A DNA stretch of 64,000 bases, taken from NCBI GenBank assembly GCA_037355855.1, contig CM074768.1:558001-622000 (forward strand). Direction: 5' to 3'. Source of the DNA: Pseudo-nitzschia pungens (taxonomy: Eukaryota > Bacillariophyta > Bacillariophyceae > Bacillariales > Bacillariaceae). Numbering within the stretch: the first letter of the stretch is position 1; each line of letters starts with the position of its first letter. Positions 54,212 through 64,000 of the stretch are shown one piece after another. The notes beneath the pieces are model-generated. The model saw nothing but the letters and a program-made list of their open reading frames with translations. It searched no databases and was not told where the DNA came from. The position numbers and the translations under genes are program-made.

Positions 54212-55804
54212 TCAAAACGACAGATTTAGGCTCTCGGGCGACTCGGCCCCGGCACTCTTGTCCCGTTCGTTTTCGGTCGGACCGTTTTTGCTGCCGCTTA
54301 CGGACGACGACAACGACGACGACGACGGTTTGGTTCCCGCCGCTGTTGTCGTCGCCGCTGCTGTTTGGAAAGCTCCTCCCTCGGCCACCCCTCCCCCGGG
54401 CGGTTCCCGGACCAGCACCTCTCCGCTGCTCAGATTGAGAATCCGCAGATCCGCCATCAAATTCTCGGCTTCCGCGTCGTCCTCGTCGTACTCCCCCAGC
54501 GCGTTGGTCGTCGCCTCCAACCACTGCTGCGAGGGATTGGCGCTCAGCGCCATGCCAAGGTTCGGACCCATCGCCCGTTCCCGGGCCTGCTGCTTGGCCA
54601 GGGCCACCAGCGAGGATTCCCGGGGCGACGGCGGCGCGCCATTGGTGGCCGCCATGGCGGCGGCCGAAAAGGCCGACCGCTTCGACAGGGCGTACTGCTT
54701 GGATTCCATCAAAATCGCCGAGACGCCCTCCTCCGTGTCGAGAATCTGCTGGTCGCAGGGATCCGCATCCCCGACGGGTTGGGGGCGGCGGCGGCGCAGG
54801 ACGGCTTTCCTCACGTGCACCCGGGCCCCCGTGCTGAGGCAGATCACCACCAGCGTGTTGAGGGCCAGGAGACCGACGCCGATCCACCGCAACACCGTCC
54901 CGGCCAGCTCGGGAATCTCCGTGTCGTAGACCGACCCCGTTTCGGGCCGCGGGGCGTCCCAAAAGACGTAGGGCTCGTCGCCGATCGGCGCCGTCTGGGC
55001 GTTCGGCCACGGCAGGAGACCGTCCAGGGTCTTCGTTTCCACCACCGAGGTGTCAAAGGCCAGCTGGAGGTCGTCCCGCACCGAGGGATCCTCGCTGCCC
55101 CACTCGTAGACGGGGTAGGTAAAGTTGAGGCGGGTAAAGTGCTGCTCGGAAGGTCCCGCCGGCGCCAGGGTGACCGACCGCGTCGTGTCGGTCGCCATGT
55201 CACGGACCAGTTCCTCGGCGCGAAAGGGCAGCGTGAGCGTTTCCATCTTGGGGAGGTTCCAGACCACCACCGGATCCCCCGCGTGGGCCGCCGAGCTCTG
55301 GGCCGCCGAGCTCTGGGCATTCGCCTCACCGCCGTCGCTGCCAATGTCGTTGAAGGGACAGACGGGAAAGAGGGTGGCGGGATCGTTCGAGAGGACCATT
55401 TCGACGCCCTGCGAGCACAAAAAGAGCATCACCAGGGATTCGAGGCGCTCCTGTTCGAGATCGTCCACCGTGAGTTCCCAAAAGGGAACGTGGACCGAAA
55501 AGGCGATGCTGATGTATCCCTCAAAGCCCGGAACGAAGCCGTTCTGCGGTTCCTCCTTCGCGGCGCGCTGGCGCTGCGTCAGAGTCGGAGTTTGCGGGGA
55601 CGCAAAGGTTGTTTCCGTGTCGGAGAACAGGTATTCGTACGCGGAGAGCCGCCGGGTGGGAGACGCATCGCTCCGTGTTTGCGTTTGCGTTTGCATTTGC
55701 GCTTCGTGTTGGGTTCTCATTGTAAAAGACGCGATCGATGCATGTAGGTGTGCGGGTGAAGGTGCGTGTGCGTCTCCCTGAAACGAGGATTGCGATATCG
55801 TCAT
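54212..55804 (-). CDS. Single-pass membrane protein, function unknown
   Basis: The frame has 530 codons without introns; the ATG is at 55804. The N-terminal 80 residues are Gln/Thr-rich without a clear signal peptide. A folded region (about 90-300) starts GYISIAFSVHVPFWELTVDD and includes FPVCPFNDIG, TLPFRAEELVRDMATD and LLPWPNAQTAPIGDEPYVFW. One transmembrane helix lies at about 302-325 (LRWIGVGLLALNTLVVICLS), followed by a basic stop-transfer sequence (VRKAVLRRRR) and an acidic, Ser-rich tail of about 195 residues. Topology with the folded part outside and the tail inside is inferred. It may be a distant relative of the 12188-14206 protein by layout only. The family is not recognised. Confidence 0.78.
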   Translation of the reverse strand: MTISQSSFQGDAHAPSPAHLHASIASFTMRTQHEAQMQTQTQTRSDASPTRRLSAYEYLFSDTETTFASPQTPTLTQRQRAAKEEPQNGFVPGFEGYISIAFSVHVPFWELTVDDLEQERLESLVMLFLCSQGVEMVLSNDPATLFPVCPFNDIGSDGGEANAQSSAAQSSAAHAGDPVVVWNLPKMETLTLPFRAEELVRDMATDTTRSVTLAPAGPSEQHFTRLNFTYPVYEWGSEDPSVRDDLQLAFDTSVVETKTLDGLLPWPNAQTAPIGDEPYVFWDAPRPETGSVYDTEIPELAGTVLRWIGVGLLALNTLVVICLSTGARVHVRKAVLRRRRPQPVGDADPCDQQILDTEEGVSAILMESKQYALSKRSAFSAAAMAATNGAPPSPRESSLVALAKQQARERAMGPNLGMALSANPSQQWLEATTNALGEYDEDDAEAENLMADLRILNLSSGEVLVREPPGGGVAEGGAFQTAAATTTAAGTKPSSSSLSSSVSGSKNGPTENERDKSAGAESPESLNLSF

Positions 55805-56364
55805 TTTTGGAGGTTGATGGTGATGGTGATGGTGATGCTGATATTGATGTTGATGCTGATGTAGAGTATACTATGTTACTGGTAAGAGTGAGAGTGTGGA
55901 GCGATTTTCTGGCCGTTTGTTCGGAGCGCGGAAGACAAGTGGACGAATGAATGGATGAATGGATGGATGAACGGATGGCAGAGGAGCGCTTCGAACAAAT
56001 GACGGTAGCCTAGGTGAGAGAGTCTATCGAAACGTCTCGAATGCTATGCTGGATGCGATATTGTTGATGCGGTGGGCAATGCGGTAATTAGGCAATGATC
56101 TCGTAATGCGAACAGGTTGTCGTCGTTGTTGCGGTAAGTTACGAGTGCAGGTACCGTAGTGGATCGAAACACAGGGTACCAGGTAATTACCAGTAGAGTA
56201 GGTCGAATACACAGATGCGGAGGCTCCGTTCGTTATTCGGGATGAAAGTAACACCCAACGTCTTGGAGAACGTGTGCCGGTAGGAGGTTAAGATTACTTG
56301 CAAGCCAGCGGAGAAGATGTGGGATAGACAACTTTTCGTGATGAGAGCATGTACCGTACTAGTT
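55805..56364. other. Intergenic, no gene seen
   Basis: It contains a TGATGG/TGATGC run at 55813-55862 and a GGAT/GAAT run at 55945-55976. The LTR element is inserted immediately after TAGTT at 56360-56364. Confidence 0.6.
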
Positions 56365-56811
56365 TGTTTGGAGGGCTCGTAAAGCCGTGTAGATTTGTAC
56401 CCTACGAGGTTTGAGTTTCTTAATTGTTCATTTACATTGTTAAATCCTGAATCCTTTAGATCACTGAGATGATCATTCCGACCACCGATTCTCCATTATC
56501 ATCTCTTTTGTTTCCTGTTCTTATTCTTATCCACACAATTAACCTTCTGTACACGAGTCTACTAGAGCCCGTGTATTTACACTTAATGCACTGTAGACTC
56601 GGTACTTAGAGTCCTATTTTTAGTAACCTTGGTATTCCTCTTTCAGTAAGTGGTAATGTCCCATATCTCTAGTCCCGGTCATTCTTATTCCCTCACATCT
56701 CAGGTCCCGGTCACTCCTCTCATTCCCAGTACCAGTCTATTCAATAATCTTCTTTCATTCAATAGTCTTACGAAGCACATCATACGTGCATATGTACGTC
56801 ACGTCCAAACA
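56365..56811 (-). repeat. Long terminal repeat (3' LTR relative to gag)
   Basis: A 447-bp LTR bounded by TG...CA, apparently identical to 60039-60485. Confidence 0.95.
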
Positions 56812-57694
56812 CACTACCCTGCTTCAAAGACTTTTGAATCACACTTCCTTCAATCTAACTTCCGAACTCCCGTTTCATCATTATCAGACTTTGATCAAAT
56901 CCTTGTTGACGTTTCGCCACCCAATCCATTGGATCTTCTCTCTCATTGTTGTCGTATCCGATCTTTATTCAAACTCGTGTTCAGATGCGACGTCTCACCG
57001 TCCGCATTCTCTTGCATTAGCTTCCGTTGTCAGATCTTCGTACCGTCTCAATCTTCGTACCGTATACGTTCAACTCTCAAAACTCTTTATCACCGTATTC
57101 ATTCAATGCTCAAACTCTTTGTAAAACTCTTTTCATTTGTAATCTTTCCTTCCTATTGTCAATCGATAGCTCATCATTCGCGCACGCATTCATTATTCGA
57201 TAGCTTATCCCTCGCATTTCTTATCAATCGATTCCATAATCACTCATCCATTTTGATTGTTGTCTCTCTTCGTACGATCGATTTCAATTCTTGTTCTTCC
57301 ATACTATCAAATCACTCCATCATGTTACAATCGCTCCATGCCATCATGACCGATCCCTATTGCTCCTCTGCATTTGATCCTTCATTCCATTTGATCCATG
57401 CTCTGCATCATCTTTTTCTCCATTTTCATCGTGTAATCGTCATTCATTAAATCTTTCAATCGATCCAGTGCGTCCACCGGTCAACCGAATCAAGCTTGCC
57501 ATTTTCAATCGATCCGATACGTCTACCGTTCAACCGAATCAAGCTTTCATGAATTATCCACCGTTCGATTACTCCGCTTTCCAAATTCATTCGCTTCCAT
57601 TTGTATCCTTTGGTCCAAATTCACCGTTCGTATATCCTTAATCGCTGTGAATTGCTCTACACCTGATCGATCTGTAAATCATGTCGTTATCCGT

Positions 57695-57865
57695 TGTAGC
57701 ATGTTTCAGCTCTTCCGTACGTTGTAGCCTGTTTCAGCTCTTCCGTATCGCGTATCGCTGTTCCTTCCATTGCGCTTATATATCGCGTATCGCGATTCGT
57801 ATCGCTGTTCCTTCCATTGCGCTTATATATCGCGTATCGCGATTCATTCCATTTCGCTTATATAT
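57695..57865. repeat. Tandem repeats in the element interior
   Basis: A 27-bp unit (TGTAGC-TGTTTCAGCTCTTCCGTA) occurs twice at 57695-57748. It is followed by a unit of about 50 bp containing TCGCTGTTCCTTCCATTGCG and CTTATATATCGCGTATCGCG, repeated two to three times. Confidence 0.8.
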
Positions 57866-58090
57866 TTCTTTTCAACTCTTTCTTCCGGGTTTGTTTCGTT
57901 CCCCGTCCATCGAGTCGTTCTGTTCTTCCGTATCATTTTATCTGCTCGCCGTATCATTCCATTGTCGGTTTGCTTTTGCGCTCGCTTCTGTATCTTTCAT
58001 TCACTTTTAATGTTAATTCCGTATCTCCGTGTATCATCATTCCATTATCCATTGAATCATCGAATCATCAAATCACCTCACTACCCTGAT

Positions 58091-59272
58091 TCAAAGGGAT
58101 TGGAATACGAGTGCGAGTCCAGAGAGCTCCGTATCCAGCTCTCGCGCCTTAAATTCGTCTGTCAGTTTAGACGTCCAGTTCGCTGGACGTTGATCCTTAT
58201 TTCTTTCAATTTCCCAACATTGTATTGTGGCATGGATGCCATCACAGACAGCACATAATGGTTTTATCTTTGGAATGTCATTTTCACGGAGTGGACAGTT
58301 CTTTGCAATATGCCCCTTCTCCTGACACCAGCGGCAAATCGTATAGGTTAACCAGGCCATTGCGGAGTGGGCTTTTCCCGTGCCACCGTTGTTGCCGCTG
58401 CGCCTACTGCCGCCGTTATTGCCGCTGCGCCTGCCACCATCATAGCCGCCGTTGTTGCTGTTATCACCGTCATCATCATCACCAACATCATATCCGCCGT
58501 TGCTATTGTTATTAACATTCTTGTTGATATCTGCGCCAAGGAGGCTCATATCATTAGGTCTGGGCTGGGACTGACGTCCCTTCAAAACAATCACTGAATT
58601 GTACAAATTTGTCGCCGTCCTCTCCAGCTTCTCCCAGATGTCATATGTTGGTGTATCCGCATCTCGTAAATCGTTCAATATGGTCGTCAACGAGATCACC
58701 AGGTACTGCGGAACCCCACTGAGTAGTGTTGCAAATAACTCATCCTCTGTTGGTTGGATTGTCTTGTACTGGTATTTCTGCATCAGTCCAAACAATCGCT
58801 CAAAAATTTCCCTCGGGGGATCCAATGCCCCCATCGTAACTGCCTTTAGGTCCTTCTCCAACTGAATCCTATCAGCTGTATCGGTTCGTCTGTACAACCT
58901 GAACAGCTCGTCAAAAATTCGATGCACTCGTCCTCTTGGCCAGTTCCGAACTGTCTCCTTGTTTTCTTCTTCCGTGACTCCTCTGTCCCTCTTGGATTTC
59001 TCAATAATGGTGTACCCCGTATTGTTATTTTCGAATGCATGCCACAAATCGTTCAAAGCTTGGTTGTGCTTCCTCAAAGCCTTTCTCTGCGCTTTGTCCA
59101 TGGATTCGTAGGATGCTGAATAACCATCACTTGGTAGATCTGGATGCTGCTCTGCCCTCACGTACTCCTCGTACTTGCTTCTACTTGCGTGGGCTAGGAA
59201 CTGTCCGAACCATCCTTCAAAATCCACGTCTCCTGTGTTCGTCAGCTTGGGAATTCTGCTGTACCTCCCCAT
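58091..59272 (-). CDS. Retrotransposon Gag-like protein with zinc knuckle
   Basis: The frame has 393 codons from the ATG at 59272 (MGRYSRIPKLTNTGD). The body (about 15-230) resembles the Copia Gag/UBN2 region, with DFEGWFGQFLAHASRSKYEE, WHAFENNNTGYTII and LFATLLSGVPQYLV. A Gly/Asn-rich linker follows. Near residue 315 is the CCHC zinc knuckle CRWCQEKGHIAKNC (C-x2-C-x4-H-x4-C), and then a second Cys/His group CAVCDGIHATIQC. The protein would package element RNA. The frame ends normally with a stop; it is not fused to a polymerase. It sits about 770 bp inside the 5' LTR, leaving a long leader. Confidence 0.88.
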   Translation of the reverse strand: MGRYSRIPKLTNTGDVDFEGWFGQFLAHASRSKYEEYVRAEQHPDLPSDGYSASYESMDKAQRKALRKHNQALNDLWHAFENNNTGYTIIEKSKRDRGVTEEENKETVRNWPRGRVHRIFDELFRLYRRTDTADRIQLEKDLKAVTMGALDPPREIFERLFGLMQKYQYKTIQPTEDELFATLLSGVPQYLVISLTTILNDLRDADTPTYDIWEKLERTATNLYNSVIVLKGRQSQPRPNDMSLLGADINKNVNNNSNGGYDVGDDDDGDNSNNGGYDGGRRSGNNGGSRRSGNNGGTGKAHSAMAWLTYTICRWCQEKGHIAKNCPLRENDIPKIKPLCAVCDGIHATIQCWEIERNKDQRPANWTSKLTDEFKARELDTELSGLALVFQSL

Positions 59273-60038
59273 GCTGCTCGTCACTTCACTCTATCGAGTA
59301 TATCCTTGTCCTTCTTCTGCAATATTGCCGCCGTCCGATAACACCACGCGACGCCGACTTGTTTGCTTCTTCTTTCAATCGTATCCGTATCCGCGGATAG
59401 ATCCTCTCTGTTGTTTGTTCTGTTTTCTTTTGCGATTGTTCGTTGAATCAAATCGCCTGCAAGACCGAATTCTTTTCGTTGGTCTAAATGTAATTTCTTT
59501 CTTCCGCAATCGTACTCGTCTCAGCGAGTCGACAATGATCGTATTCGGTGCGTTTTGTTAGCTCTCCAGAATAGATCCACAGCTGATCAGTGCTGTCTGC
59601 AGGACTGGCTTTATATTACCTCTTGGTCTGCTCCCTTAGTCCACCGCAATCTTATCCGCTTCCGCTGGACAGATCCAAACCGTATCCGTGCCCTCGTTCT
59701 ATGCTCCGGACCGATCTGTTGACAATTATATCGTATCCACCGTGTCGTATGGTGAATAGATCTGCAATCGTATCTTCGTATCAATACGACGTATCGTATT
59801 CGGCTCTTTCTTCTCCGAACACCTGCAAGACTGAGGTCCTTTCCCTCAGTCCAATTCGTAATCGTAATTCAGTATTCTCTTCTGCAATCGTAATTCGTTG
59901 TTCTTCTGTAATCCTATCCTCCGTGTTTCGTTGTTTCGCACCGGCGGATAGATCCGTAAGACACCCTTGCTCTCCCCTCGTGTACTGATCCCTCGTCTTC
60001 ACAAAGCGCTCAACTGCTAACCGCGATTCTTCGAAGAA

Positions 60039-60485
60039 TGTTTGGAGGGCTCGTAAAGCCGTGTAGATTTGTACCCTACGAGGTTTGAGTTTCTTAATTG
60101 TTCATTTACATTGTTAAATCCTGAATCCTTTAGATCACTGAGATGATCATTCCGACCACCGATTCTCCATTATCATCTCTTTTGTTTCCTGTTCTTATTC
60201 TTATCCACACAATTAACCTTCTGTACACGAGTCTACTAGAGCCCGTGTATTTACACTTAATGCACTGTAGACTCGGTACTTAGAGTCCTATTTTTAGTAA
60301 CCTTGGTATTCCTCTTTCAGTAAGTGGTAATGTCCCATATCTCTAGTCCCGGTCATTCTTATTCCCTCACATCTCAGGTCCCGGTCACTCCTCTCATTCC
60401 CAGTACCAGTCTATTCAATAATCTTCTTTCATTCAATAGTCTTACGAAGCACATCATACGTGCATATGTACGTCACGTCCAAACA
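60039..60485 (-). repeat. Long terminal repeat (5' LTR relative to gag)
   Basis: A 447-bp LTR, TG...CA on the plus strand, followed by the TAGTT duplication. A primer-binding site just inside (complement of 60020-60038) could not be matched to a particular tRNA. Confidence 0.95.
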
Positions 60486-61810
60486 TAGTTAACCGTGCTA
60501 GCGATGTACCGAGAACGGCCTGAACGCTTACGGGTTTTGCGGTTCACTTCCGAGCATGCTTACCGTACGGTAAGGTTACGGTATTGTCTCGTGTGGGTTC
60601 TGATTATTTATTTCGTGATGTCTCTTTGTTTGCCGTTGCGTGCATGCTTGCGTTAGTTGTTGGACGTGCAGTGTCCTCTTCCTGGACGAAGACCTATTGA
60701 ACCTCAATAGTACTACGTAGAACGCATCGGATACATAATACATTGGTTCACGATAAGTTACTCATCGTACAGCATTCTACGAAACGCCCTTTGTCTTGGT
60801 GCATCGTGCGCGTGGTGCGTGACGAACGACGCGTGCACTCAACGCACTCACATTTTTGGTTCAAAGGCGACATCCCGCCCGCCAGCATACACATACCAAA
60901 GACATGCGCAAAACTCCTTATGCACCAAAATTTTGGCAGGCAAACAATGGCCCTCGGCCTGCGAGACGCACGACCAATATTTGAACGGATGGTGTGACGC
61001 GCTCCGTTCGGCGGGGGAAGCGAAGCGCACGGTATGAATCGAACTAAGTAACCTTAAGATTCTTAACCACGAATGAGAGTGAGAGTGAGATTGATTGTGA
61101 GAGTGAGTTGAACGGACCATAAGTTAACCTTAACGAAACCTCCAATTGAGTGAATCGTGAATCAATCAATCGAATCGAATGAATCAATCATCTACCGGTA
61201 CCGGTAATTACCGGTAAGGTTATCAATCCATCTCAACAATCAAATCAACAATCAAAATCTCAACAAAACAATCTCAATCTCAACAATCTCAATCGGTGTT
61301 CGATTCATCGATTCATTCCCGCATATATCCATTCCCGTATGGTATCCAAAGAGACGTGACGTCAGCGAGAATTTATTTGAATTTCCACCGATGTCAACAA
61401 GGAACGAGGTGTTGTCAATCCAAGCGAGTACGCGTAATTAACCTTACGAGCTTTGGCTTTCGAAGGACGATCGACGATCTCTTCTCTGAAGCAAGTGCGT
61501 AAGGTTACGGTAAGGTTACCTGCTCGTAACTTACTGTACCGGTAGGGAACGAGCAATGCGTGCCGATACCTTCTTCATCTGCATCGGAACAACGCAAAGA
61601 ATAATACGAGCGAGGAAGGTTATCGGGTATCCGTAAGATTACCACAACAGCCGACTCGACCGTCGCATATTCTTCCGTGACAGCAACAACAAATCAAGGC
61701 ATCCGCGCAAACCAAAGGCGTCGTTTCGGATCGTCCCTCCGATCGCAACCAACCAGCCAGCCAACCAATCAATCAACCAACCAACCCACTTGCTCACGCA
61801 CTCGTTCGCC
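60486..61810. other. Intergenic, rich in GTAAGGTTAC-like motifs
   Basis: Motif copies lie at about 60567, 61047, 61128, 61197-61225, 61440 and 61498-61525. A GAGAGT run lies at 61075-61105, an AATC run at 61160-61195 and CAACCAAC repeats at 61746-61785. No gene is seen before the ATG at 61811. Confidence 0.6.
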
Positions 61811-62941
61811 ATGATTCGCAGCTCGCGTCGCGCCCCGTTCCTGCTCGCCGTTGCCCTGGCGTGCACCGTTTCGTCGGTGGAGGGATTCACCACCCCGTCC
61901 TCTCATTCGGCGGCGTCCACGGTCACCCAGCGGACGAATCCCTTTTCCGATGCGAACAGGAACAAGAACATCAACGAGTTTGAAGCACGCGTCGCAACGA
62001 TTCCCCCCGGCGGTGCCACCACCCGACGCTTTGCCTGGCCCATCTCCCGGGATCCCCGGGGCATGTCCCCCGACTATCCGCTGGCGGCCACCCGCGTCGC
62101 CATCACCATTGCCTGCTGCTACCTCACGTGGTTCGCGCAGGCCCAGTACTCCAACGTCATGGCCTCGGCGGCCCTGACCCTCGTGTGCAGCATGGTCTTC
62201 GACAGGCGCCTCGGACAGGCCGCCTTTTGCGGGACCTTTGCCGGCATGTGCTCCACGTCGGTCATTCCCACGAGGGGACTGGCCCTGGGACTGGGGGCCG
62301 TCACCTCGCTGCTCTACGAGATCCTCATCCACTCCCGGAACGCCTTTCTGGGCGTCGGGGGACGCCTCGGATTCACCGCCTTTCTGGCCACCACCGCCGT
62401 CGCCTACAAGACCGGCGCGAAAACGGGCCTCGAGAACCTCGCCTTTTTCGGCGGGAGCCGCGTCCTCCGCCTCTCGGCCCTGAACTGGGAAAAAACCGTC
62501 CTGCCCTTTGCCGCCTGGCACGCCGCCGGGGCCGTCGCCACCATCGTCCTCCGCGAGGTCAGCGACGACAGCGCCGCCGCCGATCCGGTCCGGGCCAGCG
62601 CCGTCGTCGGCCTCGCCGGGGCCCTCCTGCTCCACGACCCCACCGCCGCGCTGGCGGTCTACGGCGGGAGCTTCGTCGGCATGTCCCTCCCCTCCAAGCT
62701 CATGAGCCTGAGCAGCTGGGACCTGAGCGCCCGGACCTTCAACGCCGCCAACGTCCTGTCGCTGCTGCTGGCCTTTGCGGCCTCGGGGGCCCTCGGGGGG
62801 ATCATCCACGGGGCGACCATCGATTGGAAGCTGTGGGCGGGCGGATGGGGAGGAAAGGCCGGATTCTGCGCCTTTCTCGGCTGCCTGGCCTACCGCGGGA
62901 CGACGGGCCTCCTGGGGGCCGTCTCCGGCAAGAAGCGGTAG
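61811..62941 (+). CDS. Plastid-type multipass membrane protein, function unknown
   Basis: The frame has 376 codons without introns. The ATG at 61811 starts MIRSSRRAPFLLAVALACTV with cleavage near VEG-FTTP, a diatom bipartite plastid presequence (F at +1). After a soluble stretch to about residue 85 there are roughly eight hydrophobic segments, beginning with VAITIACCYLTWFAQ and ASAALTLVCSMVF. Gly/Ala-rich helices follow, with ends such as GALGGIIHGATIDWKLWAGG. Short charged loops separate the helices. The third base is almost always G or C. I do not recognise the family; a transporter or permease of a plastid membrane is plausible from the leader and topology but unproven. Confidence 0.8.
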   Translation: MIRSSRRAPFLLAVALACTVSSVEGFTTPSSHSAASTVTQRTNPFSDANRNKNINEFEARVATIPPGGATTRRFAWPISRDPRGMSPDYPLAATRVAITIACCYLTWFAQAQYSNVMASAALTLVCSMVFDRRLGQAAFCGTFAGMCSTSVIPTRGLALGLGAVTSLLYEILIHSRNAFLGVGGRLGFTAFLATTAVAYKTGAKTGLENLAFFGGSRVLRLSALNWEKTVLPFAAWHAAGAVATIVLREVSDDSAAADPVRASAVVGLAGALLLHDPTAALAVYGGSFVGMSLPSKLMSLSSWDLSARTFNAANVLSLLLAFAASGALGGIIHGATIDWKLWAGGWGGKAGFCAFLGCLAYRGTTGLLGAVSGKKR

Positions 62942-64000
62942 GTGGCGTGGCGTGGCGGCGCGAGCGAGAGCGACGGTGATGGTGATGGTGATAGTGATAG
63001 TGATAGTGATAGCGACAGTGGCGCACGAGACAACGATTCGATTGTGGGAGCTACAGAGAGGCAAGCTCGCGACAGGAGACCGAAGAACGACATGGCTTGG
63101 GAGCATCTTCGTTATCACCATCATCATCATCATCATCACCAGCTTCAGGAGGACGACGGCGGCCGCGGTCGGCTTTGGAGAACTCGGTTGGGGTCGTCTC
63201 GGAAGAATGACAGCGAGAGTAGCAGTGTGTGGATTACAGGATCTCGTGCGAGTTTTCTCTCTGGGCGCTCCAAGAGTGGGGACCGAGCGATTCTGAAAAA
63301 AAAAAACCAATCAATTGTTCGATTCGTCGATTCCATTCGGACGCTCGGCGATTCCGCAAAGTGATTTTCCTGCTCTTCTTGCACTCGATGATGATTCCTG
63401 CTGCTTGCCATCCGCTGCTGCTGGTGTAGTACTACTAGTACTAGCAGTTTCAAACAACCTTAAGTTTTTGTCTAAAAGCCATCCATCCATTCATCCTGAA
63501 CTTCTAGAGTGTCGTCGTTCTTGCTGGTGTTACTACTACTAGTAGTAGTAGCACAGCAGCAATCGCACTCCACAGCAACGACACCAGATGGATTGTTCGA
63601 ATCTTCTCTTTTTTACTAGCGGAGCGATTCGATTCCGACGCAAAATGCTATCCTTTCGACTACTAGTAGTACTAGTAGTACTAGTAGTAGTATAGTAATA
63701 GCAGGTTGCGACGGGTGGACGGAATGCAACAAACAACCAATGTCGCCGAGAATGATGCACCCTCGTCTTCCTAGGATAGTACTACTACTAGTACTACTAG
63801 TACTACTACTACTACTATTACTACTAGTAGTAGTGCAACAAGTAGTAGTAGTAGTACGACTGCCACTAGTATAGCTAGGTATAGGAAATGTCCACCATCA
63901 CAACAAACAAGAAGCATCACCATGATATCATTTCGAATTCTTGGAAGAATAGGTGCAAAAAACGGTTTGCGTTCCGTGGTAAGGAGTAGTTTGCTTCATT
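62942..64000. other. Intergenic, CTAGTA-rich at the window end
   Basis: GTGATA/GTGATG hexamers lie at 62973-63012 and a CAT run at 63117-63140. From about 63425 to 63860 the sequence contains dense TACTAGTA/CTACTAGT clusters. No gene is supportable. Confidence 0.6.
63425..63860. repeat. Clustered CTAGTA / TACTAC repeats
   Basis: Interrupted arrays of ACTAGTAGT and ACTACTAGT, many palindromic around CTAG, occupy about 63425-63450, 63530-63555, 63658-63700 and 63775-63860. Confidence 0.8.

Larger units (their letters stand above)
56365..60485 (-). mobile_element. Gag-only (non-autonomous) LTR retrotransposon, Copia type
   Basis: Two 447-bp direct repeats (56365-56811 and 60039-60485), each beginning TGTTTGGAGG and ending CGTCCAAACA on the plus strand, read as identical by eye. 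They are flanked by a perfect 5-bp duplication, TAGTT (56360-56364 and 60486-60490). The 3.2-kb interior encodes one Gag-like protein on the minus strand, so the 5' LTR is the right-hand one. I find no protease, integrase, reverse transcriptase or RNase H frame. About 1.3 kb beyond gag is non-coding, pyrimidine-rich on the plus strand, and includes tandem repeats near 57695-57865. Mobility would depend on enzymes from another element. The intact duplication and matching LTRs indicate a very recent insertion. Confidence 0.93.

Noticed and set aside
53060..54229. 389-codon plus-strand open frame starting inside tRNA-Glu
   Set aside because: It begins within a tRNA, passes through ATCGT and CGCAT microsatellites that produce HRIVSYRIVS-type strings, and has no domain or consistent codon bias.
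54365..55747. 460-codon plus-strand frame opposite the 530-codon membrane protein
   Set aside because: Arg/Gly/His-rich antisense shadow without domains.
56650..57450. 266-codon plus-strand frame inside the LTR element
   Set aside because: It starts within the LTR, is antisense to gag and is explained by stop-codon depletion on the pyrimidine-rich strand; no protein features.

Overview
This is a nuclear segment from a diatom, probably a pennate species. The main evidence is an Lhcf-type fucoxanthin-chlorophyll a/c protein with an AFAP-type plastid leader, other proteins with ASF/SAF-like bipartite leaders, a secreted protein with Pro-Thr-Ala-Pro-Ser repeats, Copia-type retroelement remains, and genes with few introns. 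Coding regions are GC-rich. Intergenic DNA is more AT-rich and full of pentanucleotide microsatellites and a dispersed GTAAGGTTAC-like motif.

Layout. 0.6-6.7 kb: two secreted cysteine-rich proteins (one fused to a phytocyanin-type copper domain) flank a protein-only RNase P. 8.3 kb: a U6 snRNA gene, then an AT-rich island with a foldback element. 12.2-14.2 kb: a single-pass membrane protein. 15.2-16.1 kb: tRNA-Leu and a Trp-Lys tRNA pair. 18.2-19.1 kb: a secreted cysteine-rich protein, then a second foldback copy. 20.3-24.5 kb: a SNF2 ATPase with a RING finger. 26-31 kb: tRNA-Gly, Lhcf, tRNA-Ala and tRNA-Asp. 32.9-34 kb: a secreted repeat protein. 34.5-36.5 kb: a plastid-type NAD(P)-binding protein. 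37.6-38.5 kb: the Fe-S co-chaperone HscB. 39.7-42.2 kb: an inositol/sugar transporter. 43.3-46 kb: the ribosome-biogenesis factor SDA1. 47.1-48.7 kb: IspF of the plastid MEP pathway. 49.8-51.3 kb: a bZIP protein. 53 kb: tRNA-Glu. 54.2-55.8 kb: another single-pass membrane protein. 56.4-60.5 kb: a gag-only LTR retrotransposon with 447-bp LTRs that look identical and a 5-bp target duplication. 61.8-62.9 kb: a plastid-type multipass membrane protein.

The genes do not form a pathway. They are ordinary nuclear housekeeping, plastid and secreted-protein genes separated by repeats. RNA-processing loci recur (PRORP, U6, seven tRNAs, SDA1), but I see no sign of functional clustering.

The most unusual observations are: recurrent single-base frame changes in otherwise intact genes, almost all equivalent to one extra base; a gag-only LTR element; a foldback family built from GTCCTCAA arrays; a tRNA Trp-Lys pair 5 bp apart; and the intergenic motif. 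Assembly indels are the simplest explanation of the frame changes. Everything is read by eye; no searches or alignments were run.
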